A stretch of 64,000 nt of DNA from Rhodobacter capsulatus (lineage in GTDB: Bacteria; Pseudomonadota; Alphaproteobacteria; Rhodobacterales; Rhodobacteraceae), in assembly GCF_003254295.1 (NCBI RefSeq), contig NZ_QKZO01000015.1, positions 1-64,000 of the forward strand, given 5' to 3'. The position numbers and the translations under genes were made by a program. Under the pieces are notes generated by a model. The model worked only from the letters and a program-made list of their open reading frames with translations. It ran no database searches and was not told where the DNA came from. Positions within the stretch are counted from its first letter, which is position 1; each line of letters starts with the position of its first letter. Of this stretch, positions 42,140 through 53,017 are shown piece by piece.

Positions 42140-43977
42140 CAGATCCCCTCCCGCGCCGCGCCAAGCGACCAGTTTTGCGCGGTTTCGTAATTCTGCCAAA
42201 GCCTTGCATAAAGCCCGCCCTGCCCCACCAGCGCCGCGTGGCGGCCGCGCTCGACGATCCGGCCGCGCTCGAAGACAAGGATCTGGTCGGCGTCGCGGAT
42301 CGTCGCCAGCCGATGCGCCACCATGATCACCGTGCGCCCGCGCATCAGCTCGGACAGCGCCGCGATCAGCTCGGCCTCGTTTTCCGGATCGGCAAAGGCC
42401 GTCGCTTCGTCCAGCACCAGCACCGGACGATCTTGCAACAGCGCCCGGGCAATGGCGATGCGCTGGCGCTGCCCGCCCGAGAGGAACACGCCGCGTTCCC
42501 CCGCCCGGGTCTCGTACCCCTGCGGCAGCGCGGTGATGAAGTCATGCGCCTGCGCCGCCCGTGCCGCGGCGATCACCTCGGCCTCGGTGGCCTCGGGGCG
42601 GCCGATGCGGATATTCGCGGCGATGGTATCGGCAAATAGAAAGCTTTCCTGAAACACGAAGGCGACCTGTTGCAACAGCGGCTCGGCGCCGATCGTTCGG
42701 ATGTCATGGCCGCCGATCTCGATCTTGCCCGCGGTGACATCCCAGAACCGCGGCACCAGACGCGCCACCGTGGTCTTGCCCGCGCCCGAGGGCCCGACCA
42801 GCGCGGTCACGCTGCCGCGCGCGACCTCGAAACTGACATCGTCAAGCGCCGGGGGCAGGTCGGGCGCATAGGAAAACCGCACCCGATCAAAGCGCAGCGC
42901 AGGCGCCGCCGGGTCGAAGGCGAGCGGCCCGGGCGGCATCGCCCCGGCCGCGTCCAGATCGGGGGCGGCCATCACCTCCTCGATCCGCGCCACGCTCAGC
43001 CCGACCTTTTCGATCATGTGGCGCAGCATCATCATCGGCATCATCGCCTCGGCCATGCCGGTGCAGGCCAGAAGCACGCCAAGCCAGCGCGGCACCGACA
43101 GATCGCCCATCGCGCTGAGCCAAAGCCCCGCGCCCAAGACCAGCGTCAGCGTCGGCATCGGACCCAGCATCAGCCAGGAGAACCGCGCCGGAAAGCCCGC
43201 GGCGCGGTACCAGTCCAGCATCACCGCAAGATAGCCGTCCAGCGCCGCCTGATAGCGGCCGAAACTGCTTTGGCCGCTGTCGAAATTGCGCACCACGGGC
43301 ATCGCCTGCACATATTCCACAACCGCCGCGCTGACCTTTTCGCGCGCCGCATTATAGGCCCGCACCATGTCGCGCCGCCGCCGCTGCGCCCCGCGCAGGA
43401 TGCCCCAGCCAAGCGCCAGCACCGCCAGCGCCACCAGCGCCAGCCGCCAGTCGAACAGCAACAGCAGCGCGAAGGTCACGACCGGCGTGACATAGGCGCG
43501 GGCATAAAGCGGCGTGCTGTCGGCGACAAAGACATGCAGCGCCTTCACGTCGTCATGGATGACCTTGGCCAGCGCGCCTGCGCCCTGCGCCTCGACATAG
43601 CCCAGCGACACCCGCGCCAGCCGGTTCGCCAGACCGATGCGCAGGATCCGCTCCAGCCGGAAGGCCGCGTAATGCGCCTGGTTGAAGGCCCCGAGCCGGG
43701 CAGCATAGGCGGCGACGGTGCAAAGCGCCGCCGCGCCAAGCGCGGCCCAGGGCATGGTGTCCGGCCGTTCCAGCAGCGCGCGGATCACCAGCATCAGCGA
43801 CACCATCACCCCGAGGGCAGCAAGCGCCGAGCCCGCCGAGATCGCCATCGCCAGCCGGATCTGCCCCTGCACGGGTTTCAGGATGCGCCAGGGCGAAGGC
43901 GGCTTGCGCCCCGCCCGCCGGTCCGGGACGGCCGCTGCCCCCGGTGCCTCTGTGCCCGCCTGTGCCGAAACCGCCAT
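42139..43977 (-). CDS. ABC transporter with fused membrane and ATPase domains, YbtP/IrtA-like partner
   Basis: 612 residues from ATG 43977-43975. Membrane domain (LAMAISAGSALAALGVMVSL; VTPVVTFALLLLFDWRLALV) followed by ATPase with GPSGAGKTT, LSGGQRQRIAIARALL, LVLDEATAFADPENE, AHRLATIRDADQIL. It lacks the extra siderophore-interacting domain of mycobacterial IrtA. It forms a heterodimer with the next gene (one-base stop/start overlap). First gene of the pair; no promoter is evident, and the repA leader lies behind it. Confidence 0.88.
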   Translation of the reverse strand: MAVSAQAGTEAPGAAAVPDRRAGRKPPSPWRILKPVQGQIRLAMAISAGSALAALGVMVSLMLVIRALLERPDTMPWAALGAAALCTVAAYAARLGAFNQAHYAAFRLERILRIGLANRLARVSLGYVEAQGAGALAKVIHDDVKALHVFVADSTPLYARAYVTPVVTFALLLLFDWRLALVALAVLALGWGILRGAQRRRRDMVRAYNAAREKVSAAVVEYVQAMPVVRNFDSGQSSFGRYQAALDGYLAVMLDWYRAAGFPARFSWLMLGPMPTLTLVLGAGLWLSAMGDLSVPRWLGVLLACTGMAEAMMPMMMLRHMIEKVGLSVARIEEVMAAPDLDAAGAMPPGPLAFDPAAPALRFDRVRFSYAPDLPPALDDVSFEVARGSVTALVGPSGAGKTTVARLVPRFWDVTAGKIEIGGHDIRTIGAEPLLQQVAFVFQESFLFADTIAANIRIGRPEATEAEVIAAARAAQAHDFITALPQGYETRAGERGVFLSGGQRQRIAIARALLQDRPVLVLDEATAFADPENEAELIAALSELMRGRTVIMVAHRLATIRDADQILVFERGRIVERGRHAALVGQGGLYARLWQNYETAQNWSLGAAREGI

Positions 43978-44405
43978 CTGCCCGCCTTTTCCTGCATGAC
44001 TGCAATCTCTGGCTGGGCTGCGGCAAGGCACAGCATGGCTGACGCGCGAAATCTGACGGCTTGGCCCGGGAAAGGCAAGCTGTCTTGTCCGATTTGCCGC
44101 ACCGGCGCGAGACGGGGGCGATTCGCGGGCCGCAGCCCCCGCGACGGGTTGTGGAACGCCCGTCCCCCGCCACCAGATCTCGTGTCGTCATCGGTGCTAA
44201 CGGAAAAGTCACATTTTATCAGGGGTTTGGGCAAATCCTGTTCGCGCCGCAGCAGGGCCTTGCCGGGCGCCCGCGTGCGGGATTTGCAAATAACTGTTGT
44301 CTGGGGGAAAGTTGCGTGCAATGTCTTGTCTTGTCGCAAAAAGGCGCAAACAACGCGTTTTCGCGACGAAACCAAGACGGCCCACCAAGAGGCCAAGAGG
44401 GCAGA
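43978..44405. other. Divergent leader between the ABC pair and repABC
   Basis: 428 bp without a supported gene. The repABC promoter and RepA/RepB operator should lie here; the stretch 44280-44370 is less GC-rich and has short TTGC/GCAA-type inverted motifs and repeated TCTTGTC. I cannot fix the promoter. Confidence 0.4.
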
Positions 44406-45608
44406 ATGAGCATATCGTCAAAACCGGCCGTTTCTGGCACTGTTGCAGCCTCCATCGCCGCGAATGCGGTACGGCTTTCGGAGGCGCTCGACAACCATAT
44501 GCGCAACAGCTTTCAGCCGGAAAGCCGGAAAACGCTGCGCAAATTCCAGCCTTCCGAAGTTTCGGAATTGACCGGAATCAGCATGTCGAACCTGCGGACG
44601 CGCCATCAGGATGGCGATTTCCCCGAGGTGGAGACCGATTCCCGCGGGCGGCGGCTTTATTCCGCGGCGGAAATCGACCAGATCCGCCACATCATGGCGA
44701 AGACCGGCCGCAACGGCGAGGCTTACCTGCCCGGACGCCGCGCCGGGGACGCGTTGCAGGTGATCTCGATCGTCAATTTCAAGGGCGGGTCCAGCAAGAC
44801 GACTTCGGCGATCCATCTTGCACAACGCTATGCGCTGCGCGGCTACCGGGTTCTGGCGATCGACATGGATCCGCAGGCCAGCCTGACGACGATGTTCGGC
44901 TATCGGCCCGAGATCGAATTCGCCGAGGGCGGGACGATCTATGACGCGCTGAAATACGAAGAGCCGGTGGCCCTGAGCCAGGTCATCCGCAAGACCTATT
45001 TCCACAATCTCGATCTGGCCCCGGCCGGGCTGATGCTGTCGGAATATGAGACCGAAACCGCCTATGCGCTGCAACACAAGATCGACCCGCCCTTTACGCA
45101 GCGGCTGGCGATTGCGCTGGACGAGGTGGAGGCAAACTACGATCTGGTGATCATCGACTGCCCGCCGCAGCTTGGCTTTACCACGATGACGGCGCTTCTG
45201 GCCTCGACGGGGCTTCTGATTACCGTCGTGCCCAGCATGCTTGACGTCGCCTCGATGGCGCAATTCCTTGAAATGGCGGGCGAAACCGTGCGTGCGCTGG
45301 AGGAGGCCGCCGGTCCGATCGACTGGAATTTCCTGAAATTCCTGATCGCGCGCTATGAGCCGACCGACGTGCCGCAATCGCAGATGGCGGGGTTCCTGCG
45401 CTCGATCCTGCTCGATCAGGTGCTGACCACGCCGATGCTGAAATCGACCGCGATTTCCGATGCCGGGATGACGCAGCAGACGATCTACGAAATCGAACCG
45501 TCGCAGGTGCTGAAGAAAACGCTCGACCGGATTTTGGAAAGCGTGAACGGCGTCGCCAACGAATTCGAGACGGTGATCCAGAATTCCTGGGGACGGGAGA
45601 CTGACTGA
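44406..45608 (+). CDS. repA: RepA, ParA-type partition ATPase and repABC repressor
   Basis: 400 residues from ATG 44406. The N-terminal DNA-binding segment of repABC RepA (KTLRKFQPSEVSELTGISMS, NLRTRHQDGDFPEVETDSRG) is followed by the ParA domain: deviant Walker A NFKGGSSKTTSAIHLAQ near 123-132, IDMDPQASLTTMFGY, DLVIIDCPPQLG, and ITVVPSMLDVASMAQFL. It segregates the replicon together with RepB bound at parS and represses the operon. The stop overlaps the repB start (TGATG). Confidence 0.97.
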   Translation: MSISSKPAVSGTVAASIAANAVRLSEALDNHMRNSFQPESRKTLRKFQPSEVSELTGISMSNLRTRHQDGDFPEVETDSRGRRLYSAAEIDQIRHIMAKTGRNGEAYLPGRRAGDALQVISIVNFKGGSSKTTSAIHLAQRYALRGYRVLAIDMDPQASLTTMFGYRPEIEFAEGGTIYDALKYEEPVALSQVIRKTYFHNLDLAPAGLMLSEYETETAYALQHKIDPPFTQRLAIALDEVEANYDLVIIDCPPQLGFTTMTALLASTGLLITVVPSMLDVASMAQFLEMAGETVRALEEAAGPIDWNFLKFLIARYEPTDVPQSQMAGFLRSILLDQVLTTPMLKSTAISDAGMTQQTIYEIEPSQVLKKTLDRILESVNGVANEFETVIQNSWGRETD

Positions 45609-46582
45609 TGGCGCGTCGCAACCTGTTTCAGCCCCCTGCCCCGCCGCCCGCTGGCGCGGAAAAACCCGCAACCGAAAGCAAATCCCGCTTCCCGAACACC
45701 GGCGCGATGAGCGGCGTGAAATCGACGCTCAAGGATCTGTCAAGCAATGCCGTGCGCGAGATCCCGCCCGAGCTGATCGAGGAGGGCGGCCCCAGGGACC
45801 GGCTCGCCTTCAGTGATGCCGATGTGGCGCAGCTGGCCGAAAGCATCCGGCTGCACGGGCAGCAGGTGCCCGTCATGGTGCGGCCGATCGCCGAGAAGCC
45901 GGGATATTACCGCATCGTTTACGGGCGCCGCCGGCTGCGGGCGCTGCGCCTGCTTGGCCTGCCCGCGAAAGCCCTTGTCCGCGCGCTGTCCGATGACGAG
46001 GCGATCCTGGCGCAAGGGCAAGAGAACGCGCAAAGGCTGGATCCGAGCTTCATCGAGAAGTCGCTCTTTGCCGCCGAGCTGGGGACGAGCGGCTATGAGA
46101 CGGCGGTGATCCTTGACGCGCTGGCGATCGACAAGCCGATGCTGTCGCGGATGCAGAAAGTTGCGCGGAGCATTCCCGAAACGGTGGCACGCCGGATCGG
46201 CCCCGCGCATGGCATTGGTCGGCGGCGGTGGGAAGAGCTGGCCGATCTGGTCAACAACCATGACCTTGATCTTGTCGCGCTGGCGGAAACGGCGCTGGCA
46301 CAGGCGGCCGAAACCTCGGACGGGCGGTTTGCCCAGCTGGCCGAGGCGGCCGCGGCGGACCTGCGCAAGGCGGCTTCCGGGGCGGAGCCCCCCTCCCCTG
46401 CCCTGCCGGTCGTGTCGGAAGACGGGGTCCGGCTGGCGCAGATCACCGAATCGGCGCGGGCGGTGACGGTGAAACTGTCGAAAACCGACGCGCCGGAGTT
46501 TGCCCGGTGGTGGCGCGAGAACGCCGAGGCCGAATTGCGGCGTCTTTACGCGGAATGGCGGTCAGGCCCCAAGGCCGACTGA
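45608..46582 (+). CDS. repB: RepB, ParB-type partition protein
   Basis: 324 residues. ParB nuclease-like domain at about 60-150 (LAFSDADVAQLAESIRLHGQ, PVMVRPIAEKPGYYRIVYGR, RRLRALRLLG, LAQGQENAQRLDPSFIEKSL), central helix-turn-helix (AIDKPMLSRMQKVARSIPET), and a C-terminal dimerisation region. It binds the parS palindromes at 46854 and 47912 and works with RepA. Confidence 0.96.
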   Translation: MARRNLFQPPAPPPAGAEKPATESKSRFPNTGAMSGVKSTLKDLSSNAVREIPPELIEEGGPRDRLAFSDADVAQLAESIRLHGQQVPVMVRPIAEKPGYYRIVYGRRRLRALRLLGLPAKALVRALSDDEAILAQGQENAQRLDPSFIEKSLFAAELGTSGYETAVILDALAIDKPMLSRMQKVARSIPETVARRIGPAHGIGRRRWEELADLVNNHDLDLVALAETALAQAAETSDGRFAQLAEAAAADLRKAASGAEPPSPALPVVSEDGVRLAQITESARAVTVKLSKTDAPEFARWWRENAEAELRRLYAEWRSGPKAD

Positions 46583-46803
46583 CCGGAAAAGAAACGAGCA
46601 GCAGAAAGGAGCACCAAGCAACCCGAAAAGAAAGAGCCCCCCAAGGTCATCCTCGGAGAGCCCCATCTGTTCTTTGCACCCTCAGATGTACCAGCTTCTC
46701 TGCCGCAGTCAACAGCAACCGATTCGGTTGATGACTCATTTTTGCCTTCGTGCAAGGCTGGATGGCCCGGGGCCCTTGCCGCCCGGTTTGCCGTGAAAAA
46801 TCC
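46583..46803 (-). ncRNA. Candidate counter-transcribed (incompatibility) RNA region between repB and repC
   Basis: In repABC plasmids the repB-repC gap encodes a small antisense RNA that limits repC translation. This 221-bp gap has the right size and place and contains a long imperfect inverted repeat at 46708-46735 with the perfect core CAACCGA-T-TCGGTTG (46716-46730). A second small hairpin (GCCTT...AAGGC) lies at about 46747-46761. The exact RNA ends, and its promoter on the minus strand, cannot be set from sequence alone. Confidence 0.4.
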
Positions 46804-47910
46804 ATGGCTTTCATTCAAGCAACCGCCGCCTTCGGTGCGCGGGCGTCAGAGCTGTTGTCCGCGGACAACGCCCGGCCCGGCCGCCAGATCTCCGCCAGCC
46901 AAGCCCCCGAACGTCACATCATTGTCGAGACCCTGCGCAAGGCGGCCCCGCTTCTGGGGCTGAAGCCGACCGTGCTTGCCACGCTCGAGGCGATGCTGTC
47001 CTGCCTAGCGCCGAAGCGGAACCACAACATGGTCTTCGCCTCAAACCTGACGCTGAGCGCGCGCCGCAACGGCGTTTCGGACCGGACCTTGCGGCGCCAT
47101 GCGGCGACGCTGCAAGAGGCAGGCCTTTTGCAGCGCAAGGACAGCGCCAATGGCAAGCGCTTCACCCGCTACGATCCCGCCGCGAAACAGGCGATGCATT
47201 TCGGCTTCGATCTCAGCCCGTTGTTTGACAAGCTTGCCGAGATCGCCGCCCTGGCGGTGCAGGCCGAACAGACCGCGGCGCAGATCGCCTATCTGAAATC
47301 GAAGATCCGGGCGCAGCTTCGCCCGCTGCTGCAAGCCGATCCGACCGACACGCGCGGGCTGGATCTGTTGCGGCGGCTGCGCACCAGGCTGACCGTGGCA
47401 GAGCTGTCCGCGCTGTCCGCGGCGCTGCCGCAAGAGGTTCAGGAGGCTGAGGATGACCGCCTCGAAACGCATGTCGGCGCATCGAAACTGTCCGCCAGCG
47501 ACGGCCAAAATGTCCGCCACCATCAGAAGTCAAACAAAGAAAAACCTGAAGAAGAACCGCCGTCGCAAGACAAACCGGCTGCAGCGGAGACGCTGTCGCT
47601 GGCAGAGCTGGTGACGGCTTGCCCGGAGGCCGCGTCTTTTTCGCTGGGAAGCATCGCGCATTTTGGCGATGTGATCGCACATGCTCAGACCTTGGCGCCG
47701 ATGATCGGCATCGACCGGGCAACCTATGGCCAGGCCGTGCGCAGCATTGGCGCCTTGCGAAGCGCGATCACCGTTTGGGCGATTGTCCAGTTCCACGATC
47801 GGATCAGAAACGTCGGCGCCTATTTCAGGGCGATCACCAGCGGCGCCAGAAGTCGAGACTTCGACGCGATCAGACTTGTCAGGCGGCTTGGCGCCATGGC
47901 CCCGGCCTGA
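46804..47910 (+). CDS. repC: RepC replication initiator
   Basis: 368 residues from ATG 46804. Two-domain RepC: N-terminal winged-helix (LGLKPTVLATLEAMLSCLAP, KRNHNMVFASNLTLSARRNG, VSDRTLRRHAATLQEAGLLQ), a helical middle part, a charged linker (HHQKSNKEKPEEEPPSQDKP) and the C-terminal domain (ASFSLGSIAHFGDVIAHAQT, YGQAVRSIGALRSAITVWAI, VGAYFRAITSG). It starts replication at an origin inside its own gene. An in-frame GTG/ATG further up is not used by homologues. Confidence 0.95.
   Translation: MAFIQATAAFGARASELLSADNARPGRQISASQAPERHIIVETLRKAAPLLGLKPTVLATLEAMLSCLAPKRNHNMVFASNLTLSARRNGVSDRTLRRHAATLQEAGLLQRKDSANGKRFTRYDPAAKQAMHFGFDLSPLFDKLAEIAALAVQAEQTAAQIAYLKSKIRAQLRPLLQADPTDTRGLDLLRRLRTRLTVAELSALSAALPQEVQEAEDDRLETHVGASKLSASDGQNVRHHQKSNKEKPEEEPPSQDKPAAAETLSLAELVTACPEAASFSLGSIAHFGDVIAHAQTLAPMIGIDRATYGQAVRSIGALRSAITVWAIVQFHDRIRNVGAYFRAITSGARSRDFDAIRLVRRLGAMAPA
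46854..46869. promoter_or_regulatory. parS-like centromere site inside repC
   Basis: GTTGTCCGCGGACAAC is a perfect 16-bp palindrome that fits the repABC parS pattern GTTNNCNGCNGNNAAC. It lies at codons 17-22 of repC, so RepB binding could also affect repC transcription. Confidence 0.8.
47500..47600. other. Probable oriV within repC
   Basis: The segment of repC coding for the Lys/Glu-rich linker is the most AT-rich part of the gene (runs such as CAAACAAAGAAAAACC). In studied repABC plasmids the origin lies in such an AT-rich stretch inside repC. Borders are approximate. Confidence 0.5.
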
Positions 47911-47911
47911 A

Positions 47912-47927
47912 ATTGTCCGCGGACAAC
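47912..47927. promoter_or_regulatory. Second parS-like site just after repC
   Basis: ATTGTCCGCGGACAAC differs from the site at 46854 in the first base only and begins one base after the repC stop (47908-47910). Two sites about 1.06 kb apart bracket repC. Confidence 0.75.
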
Positions 47928-48353
47928 TGGCCCAGAAACCGGCTGTGCTGTCGGGTTTGACCGGGTGGAAGATCGCGAAAGACATCCGTCCCGACCGCAT
48001 CGAAGCCAGGAATCGGGAAGGGCAGGGGGCTTGCATCCAGAATCAGGTCACAAGCGGGACCGATTGACCTGCTTCAGACGCCGACATGATCCCCAGCGGA
48101 TGAACCCAGGTACCGACGCGGCGCCTTATCCGCATCAGCAAGCTAAATTGAATACAATCAATAGATTGTGCGATGTTGCGCGGGCAGGGGGCTGATTATC
48201 CTGCGCGGCCTGCATCGAGGCTGCGGGGCATTTGTCTGACCGGGAAAGCCTGAAACGCCACAGCGCTTACCTAAAAATTTCGCAGGCTTGGAAGTTTAAC
48301 AGCTTGTTCAACTATCGCGCGCATCCTGATATCCCTTCAGTCAGGAGTGGCAG
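47928..48353. other. 426-bp region without recognisable gene before the EAL gene
   Basis: Sequence 48140-48175 is AT-rich with the inverted motif CAATC-AATA-GATTG; a further AT-rich patch at 48270-48312 (CTAAAAATTTC, TTTAACAGCTTG) is the likely promoter of the EAL gene. No open frame with a ribosome site is seen. Confidence 0.4.
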
Positions 48354-49196
48354 ATGAGGAAATACCCCGATTTTCCGCGCGACCTGGCCGATCCGTCCGA
48401 GGCGAACCCGCTCGCCTTCGCGGTGGCCAGCCGCGACCGGGAAACGCTTGCGATGGTGCGCCGCGCGATCGAGCGCAACGATGTGCTGCTCGCCTTCCAG
48501 CCGATCATGCAGACGGCCCGGCCGGAGCATCCGGCGTTTTACGAAGGCCTCATTCGCGTGCTGGACGATGCGGGCCGGGTGATTCCGTCGCATGATTTCA
48601 TCGGTGCCGCGGAAACCTCCGACCTTGGCCGCAGGCTCGATTGCCTGGCGCTGGACATGGGGCTGATGTCGCTTGCCGAAAACCCGAAGCTGCGGCTGTC
48701 GGTGAACATGTCGGCGCGCTCGATCGGCTGGCCCGAATGGACACGCATCCTCACCCGCTGGCTTGCGCGCGACGACACTTTGGGCGAGCGGCTGATCCTG
48801 GAAATCACCGAAGCCTCGGCGATGACGATGCCCGAACTGGTTTCGGTCTTCATGCACGAAATGCACATGAAGGGCATCTGCTTCGCGATCGACGATTTCG
48901 GGGCGGGCTACACCTCGTTGCGCTATCTGCGCGAGTTCTATTTCGACATCCTGAAGATTTCCGGCCAGTTCATTTCCGGCATCGCGGACAATCCCGACAG
49001 CCAGGTGCTTACCAGGGCGCTGTTGTCAATTGCCGGGCATTTCGAGATGTTCACGGTGGCCGAAGGCGTGGAAACCGCCGAAGATGCGGCCTGGCTGGCG
49101 GGGCAGGGGGTCGATTGCATGCAGGGTTACTATTTCGGTGCGCCCAGTCTGACCCCGCCCTGGAGAGCCGCCGAGGCGCGGCAGGCGGGCCGCTGA
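48354..49196 (+). CDS. EAL-domain cyclic-di-GMP phosphodiesterase
   Basis: 280 residues from ATG 48354, with AGGAG upstream; a single EAL domain with no sensor or membrane part. Catalytic residues: EGL instead of EAL in FYEGLIRVLDD, Asn in RLSVNMSARS, Glu in LILEITEAS, DD in FAIDDFGAGYTSLRYL, Lys in FDILKISGQF (KIS where KID is usual), Glu in VAEGVETAEDAAWL, Gln in CMQGYYFGAP. Most metal and base residues are kept, so hydrolysis of c-di-GMP is likely though the KID Asp change makes it less sure. Its neighbours are unrelated. Confidence 0.9.
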   Translation: MRKYPDFPRDLADPSEANPLAFAVASRDRETLAMVRRAIERNDVLLAFQPIMQTARPEHPAFYEGLIRVLDDAGRVIPSHDFIGAAETSDLGRRLDCLALDMGLMSLAENPKLRLSVNMSARSIGWPEWTRILTRWLARDDTLGERLILEITEASAMTMPELVSVFMHEMHMKGICFAIDDFGAGYTSLRYLREFYFDILKISGQFISGIADNPDSQVLTRALLSIAGHFEMFTVAEGVETAEDAAWLAGQGVDCMQGYYFGAPSLTPPWRAAEARQAGR

Positions 49197-49304
49197 CCTC
49201 GGCCGAAGGGGCGGATGACCCGTGTCCGACAGGGCCCGCGATGGGGCGCCTGCCGCCCCGTCGCTCTCCGACCTCGGGCGGCGTGCGGTTCCCGCCCCAT
49301 GCGC

Positions 49305-51331
<2,027 letters not shown>

Positions 51332-51395
51332 TGAGTGCGCAAGAATTGCGCCGCGGGCTGCCAGTTGTCAACCTCCGCAGCCTGCGCCACATGGC

Positions 51396-52352
51396 CTAGG
51401 CGCTGCGCTTTTGCGCCAGAAACGCGCAGACCAGCAACTGGCTCATGTGGTAAAGCATCGCGGGCAGGACGATCGCGCCCACCTGATCGGCCGGAAACAG
51501 CGCGGCGGCAATCGGCAATCCGGTGGCGATGCTTTTCGTCGCGCCGCAATAGAACAGCGCCGCGCGGTCGGGGCGGGGCAGGCGACAGGCCCGCCCCGCC
51601 GCCGCCATCGCCACCATGCCAAGCGCCAGAAACAGCGCGATCACCCCGGCCAGCAGGACCAGTCGCAGCGCCGGAATCGCCTGCCACAGCCCCGCTACCG
51701 TCCCCGCGCTGAAGGCCGCATAAACGATCAGAAGGATCGAGCCGCGGTCGACGACCATCGTCAGGCGCTTGTGCCGGGCAACAAGGCCGCCGATCCGCGG
51801 CCGCAGGATCTGCCCCAGGGCGAAGGGCAAAAGGATCTGCGTTCCGATGCCCGCCACCGCGGCAAGGCTGGTGCCGCCACCGGCGCGATGCATCAGAAGC
51901 GTGACCAGAAGCGGCGTCAGCACCACGCCGATCAGGTTCGACACCGAGGCCGCGCAGATTGCGCCGGGCACATTGCCGCCCGAAAGCGCGGTGAAGGCGA
52001 TCGAGGATTGCACGGTCGAGGGCAGCACCGACAGGAACAGCAGTCCCAGCGTCACCTCCGGCCCCAGGACCGGGGCGAAGACCGCGGCAAAGCCGATCCC
52101 GAGCAGCGGAAACAGCAGATAGGTCGCGCCAAAGGTCAGCCCCTGCAGGCGCCAGTTCAGCAGTTCCGCCCGCACCGTGCGCGGATCAAGCTTCGCACCG
52201 TAAAGAAAGAAAAGCAGCCAGACTGCCCCCCAGGTGACCTGTTTCAGCCCCGACGCCAGCGCGCCCTGGGCGGGCAGGAGGACGCCCGCCAGCACCATGG
52301 CCAGCAGCAGAACCATGTAACCGTCGATGCCGAAGCGTTTGAGCGGGTTCAT
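51396..52352 (-). CDS. SBF-family (bile acid:Na+ symporter-like) transporter
   Basis: 318 residues from ATG 52352-52350, with AAAGGAG upstream; an ATG five codons earlier is possible. Nine to ten helices, with the SBF-like family's VWLLFFLYGAKLDPRTVRAE, LPSTVQSSIAFTALSGGNVP, AAICAASVSNLIGVVLTPLL-type segment and FCGATKSIATGLPIAAALF-like stretch (FYCGATKSIATGLP). Substrate unknown; relatives transport organic anions with sodium. It follows the bioY gene after a hairpin and precedes the TPP riboswitch. Confidence 0.9.
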   Translation of the reverse strand: MNPLKRFGIDGYMVLLLAMVLAGVLLPAQGALASGLKQVTWGAVWLLFFLYGAKLDPRTVRAELLNWRLQGLTFGATYLLFPLLGIGFAAVFAPVLGPEVTLGLLFLSVLPSTVQSSIAFTALSGGNVPGAICAASVSNLIGVVLTPLLVTLLMHRAGGGTSLAAVAGIGTQILLPFALGQILRPRIGGLVARHKRLTMVVDRGSILLIVYAAFSAGTVAGLWQAIPALRLVLLAGVIALFLALGMVAMAAAGRACRLPRPDRAALFYCGATKSIATGLPIAAALFPADQVGAIVLPAMLYHMSQLLVCAFLAQKRSA

Positions 52353-52375
52353 CTTTTCTCCTTTCAACGCAAAGA

Positions 52376-52402
52376 CCGGGCCCCTCCTTGCGGCGGGCCC
52401 GG
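52376..52402 (-). terminator. Terminator of the mad-bioMNY operon
   Basis: Minus-strand stem CCGGGCCC (52402-52395) / GGGCCCGG (52383-52376) followed by TCTTT, 25 bases after the bioY stop. It marks the end of the long malonate operon, though some read-through into the SBF gene is possible. Confidence 0.65.
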
Positions 52403-52426
52403 CGGGTTGTTTTCAGTTTTGCCCGT

Positions 52427-52996
52427 TCAGGCCGTCGCGATATCGCGGGCGCGAATGATCGGCCAGGCCCGCTTGACCGAGAGGGCGACCGCGGCGGTGA
52501 GCGCCGCCTTGACCAGATCGCCCGGGATGAAGGGTGCGGACCCCAGCGCGGCGGCCTTGAGCGAGAGCCCCGCCTGCACCGCCAGCACCGGAACGCCAAG
52601 ACCGTAAAGCACGACGATGCCGCCCAGCGTGGCAAAGACGAACGAGCGCAGCGCGGTCAGCTTGTTCCAGCCCAGTTCGTGCAAAAGACCGGTCACATAG
52701 GCGGCGGGGATCCAGCCGAGCAGAAAGCCCACCGTCGGCCCGGCAAAGACGCCAAGCCCGCCGCGCCCGCCCGAGAGGATCGGCAGGCCCAAAGCGACAA
52801 GGGCGACGACAAGGCCCATCGCCAGCGCCCCGCGCCGCGCGCCCAGCACCGCGCCCGCCAGCATCGGCCCCATCGATTGCGCGGTGATCGGCACGCCGAT
52901 CAGCGGCAGGGTGATCGGCGGAAACAGCGCCAAAGCGGCGGTCAACGCCGCGAAAAGCGCGATCAGGACGATGTCGCGGGTGGAAATGGCCGTCAT
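52427..52996 (-). CDS. bioY: BioY, biotin-binding S component of an ECF transporter
   Basis: 189 residues, six helices; MTAISTRDIVLIALFAALTA, PITLPLIGVPITAQSMGPML, LGVFAGPTVGFLLGWIPAAY, and FIPGDLVKAALTAAVA, the biotin-binding region of BioY. Captures biotin in the membrane; works with BioN and BioM. Last gene of the malonate decarboxylase operon, which needs biotin. Confidence 0.95.
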   Translation of the reverse strand: MTAISTRDIVLIALFAALTAALALFPPITLPLIGVPITAQSMGPMLAGAVLGARRGALAMGLVVALVALGLPILSGGRGGLGVFAGPTVGFLLGWIPAAYVTGLLHELGWNKLTALRSFVFATLGGIVVLYGLGVPVLAVQAGLSLKAAALGSAPFIPGDLVKAALTAAVALSVKRAWPIIRARDIATA

Positions 52997-53017
52997 CGGA
53001 GGGGTCCTTCGCAGGGG

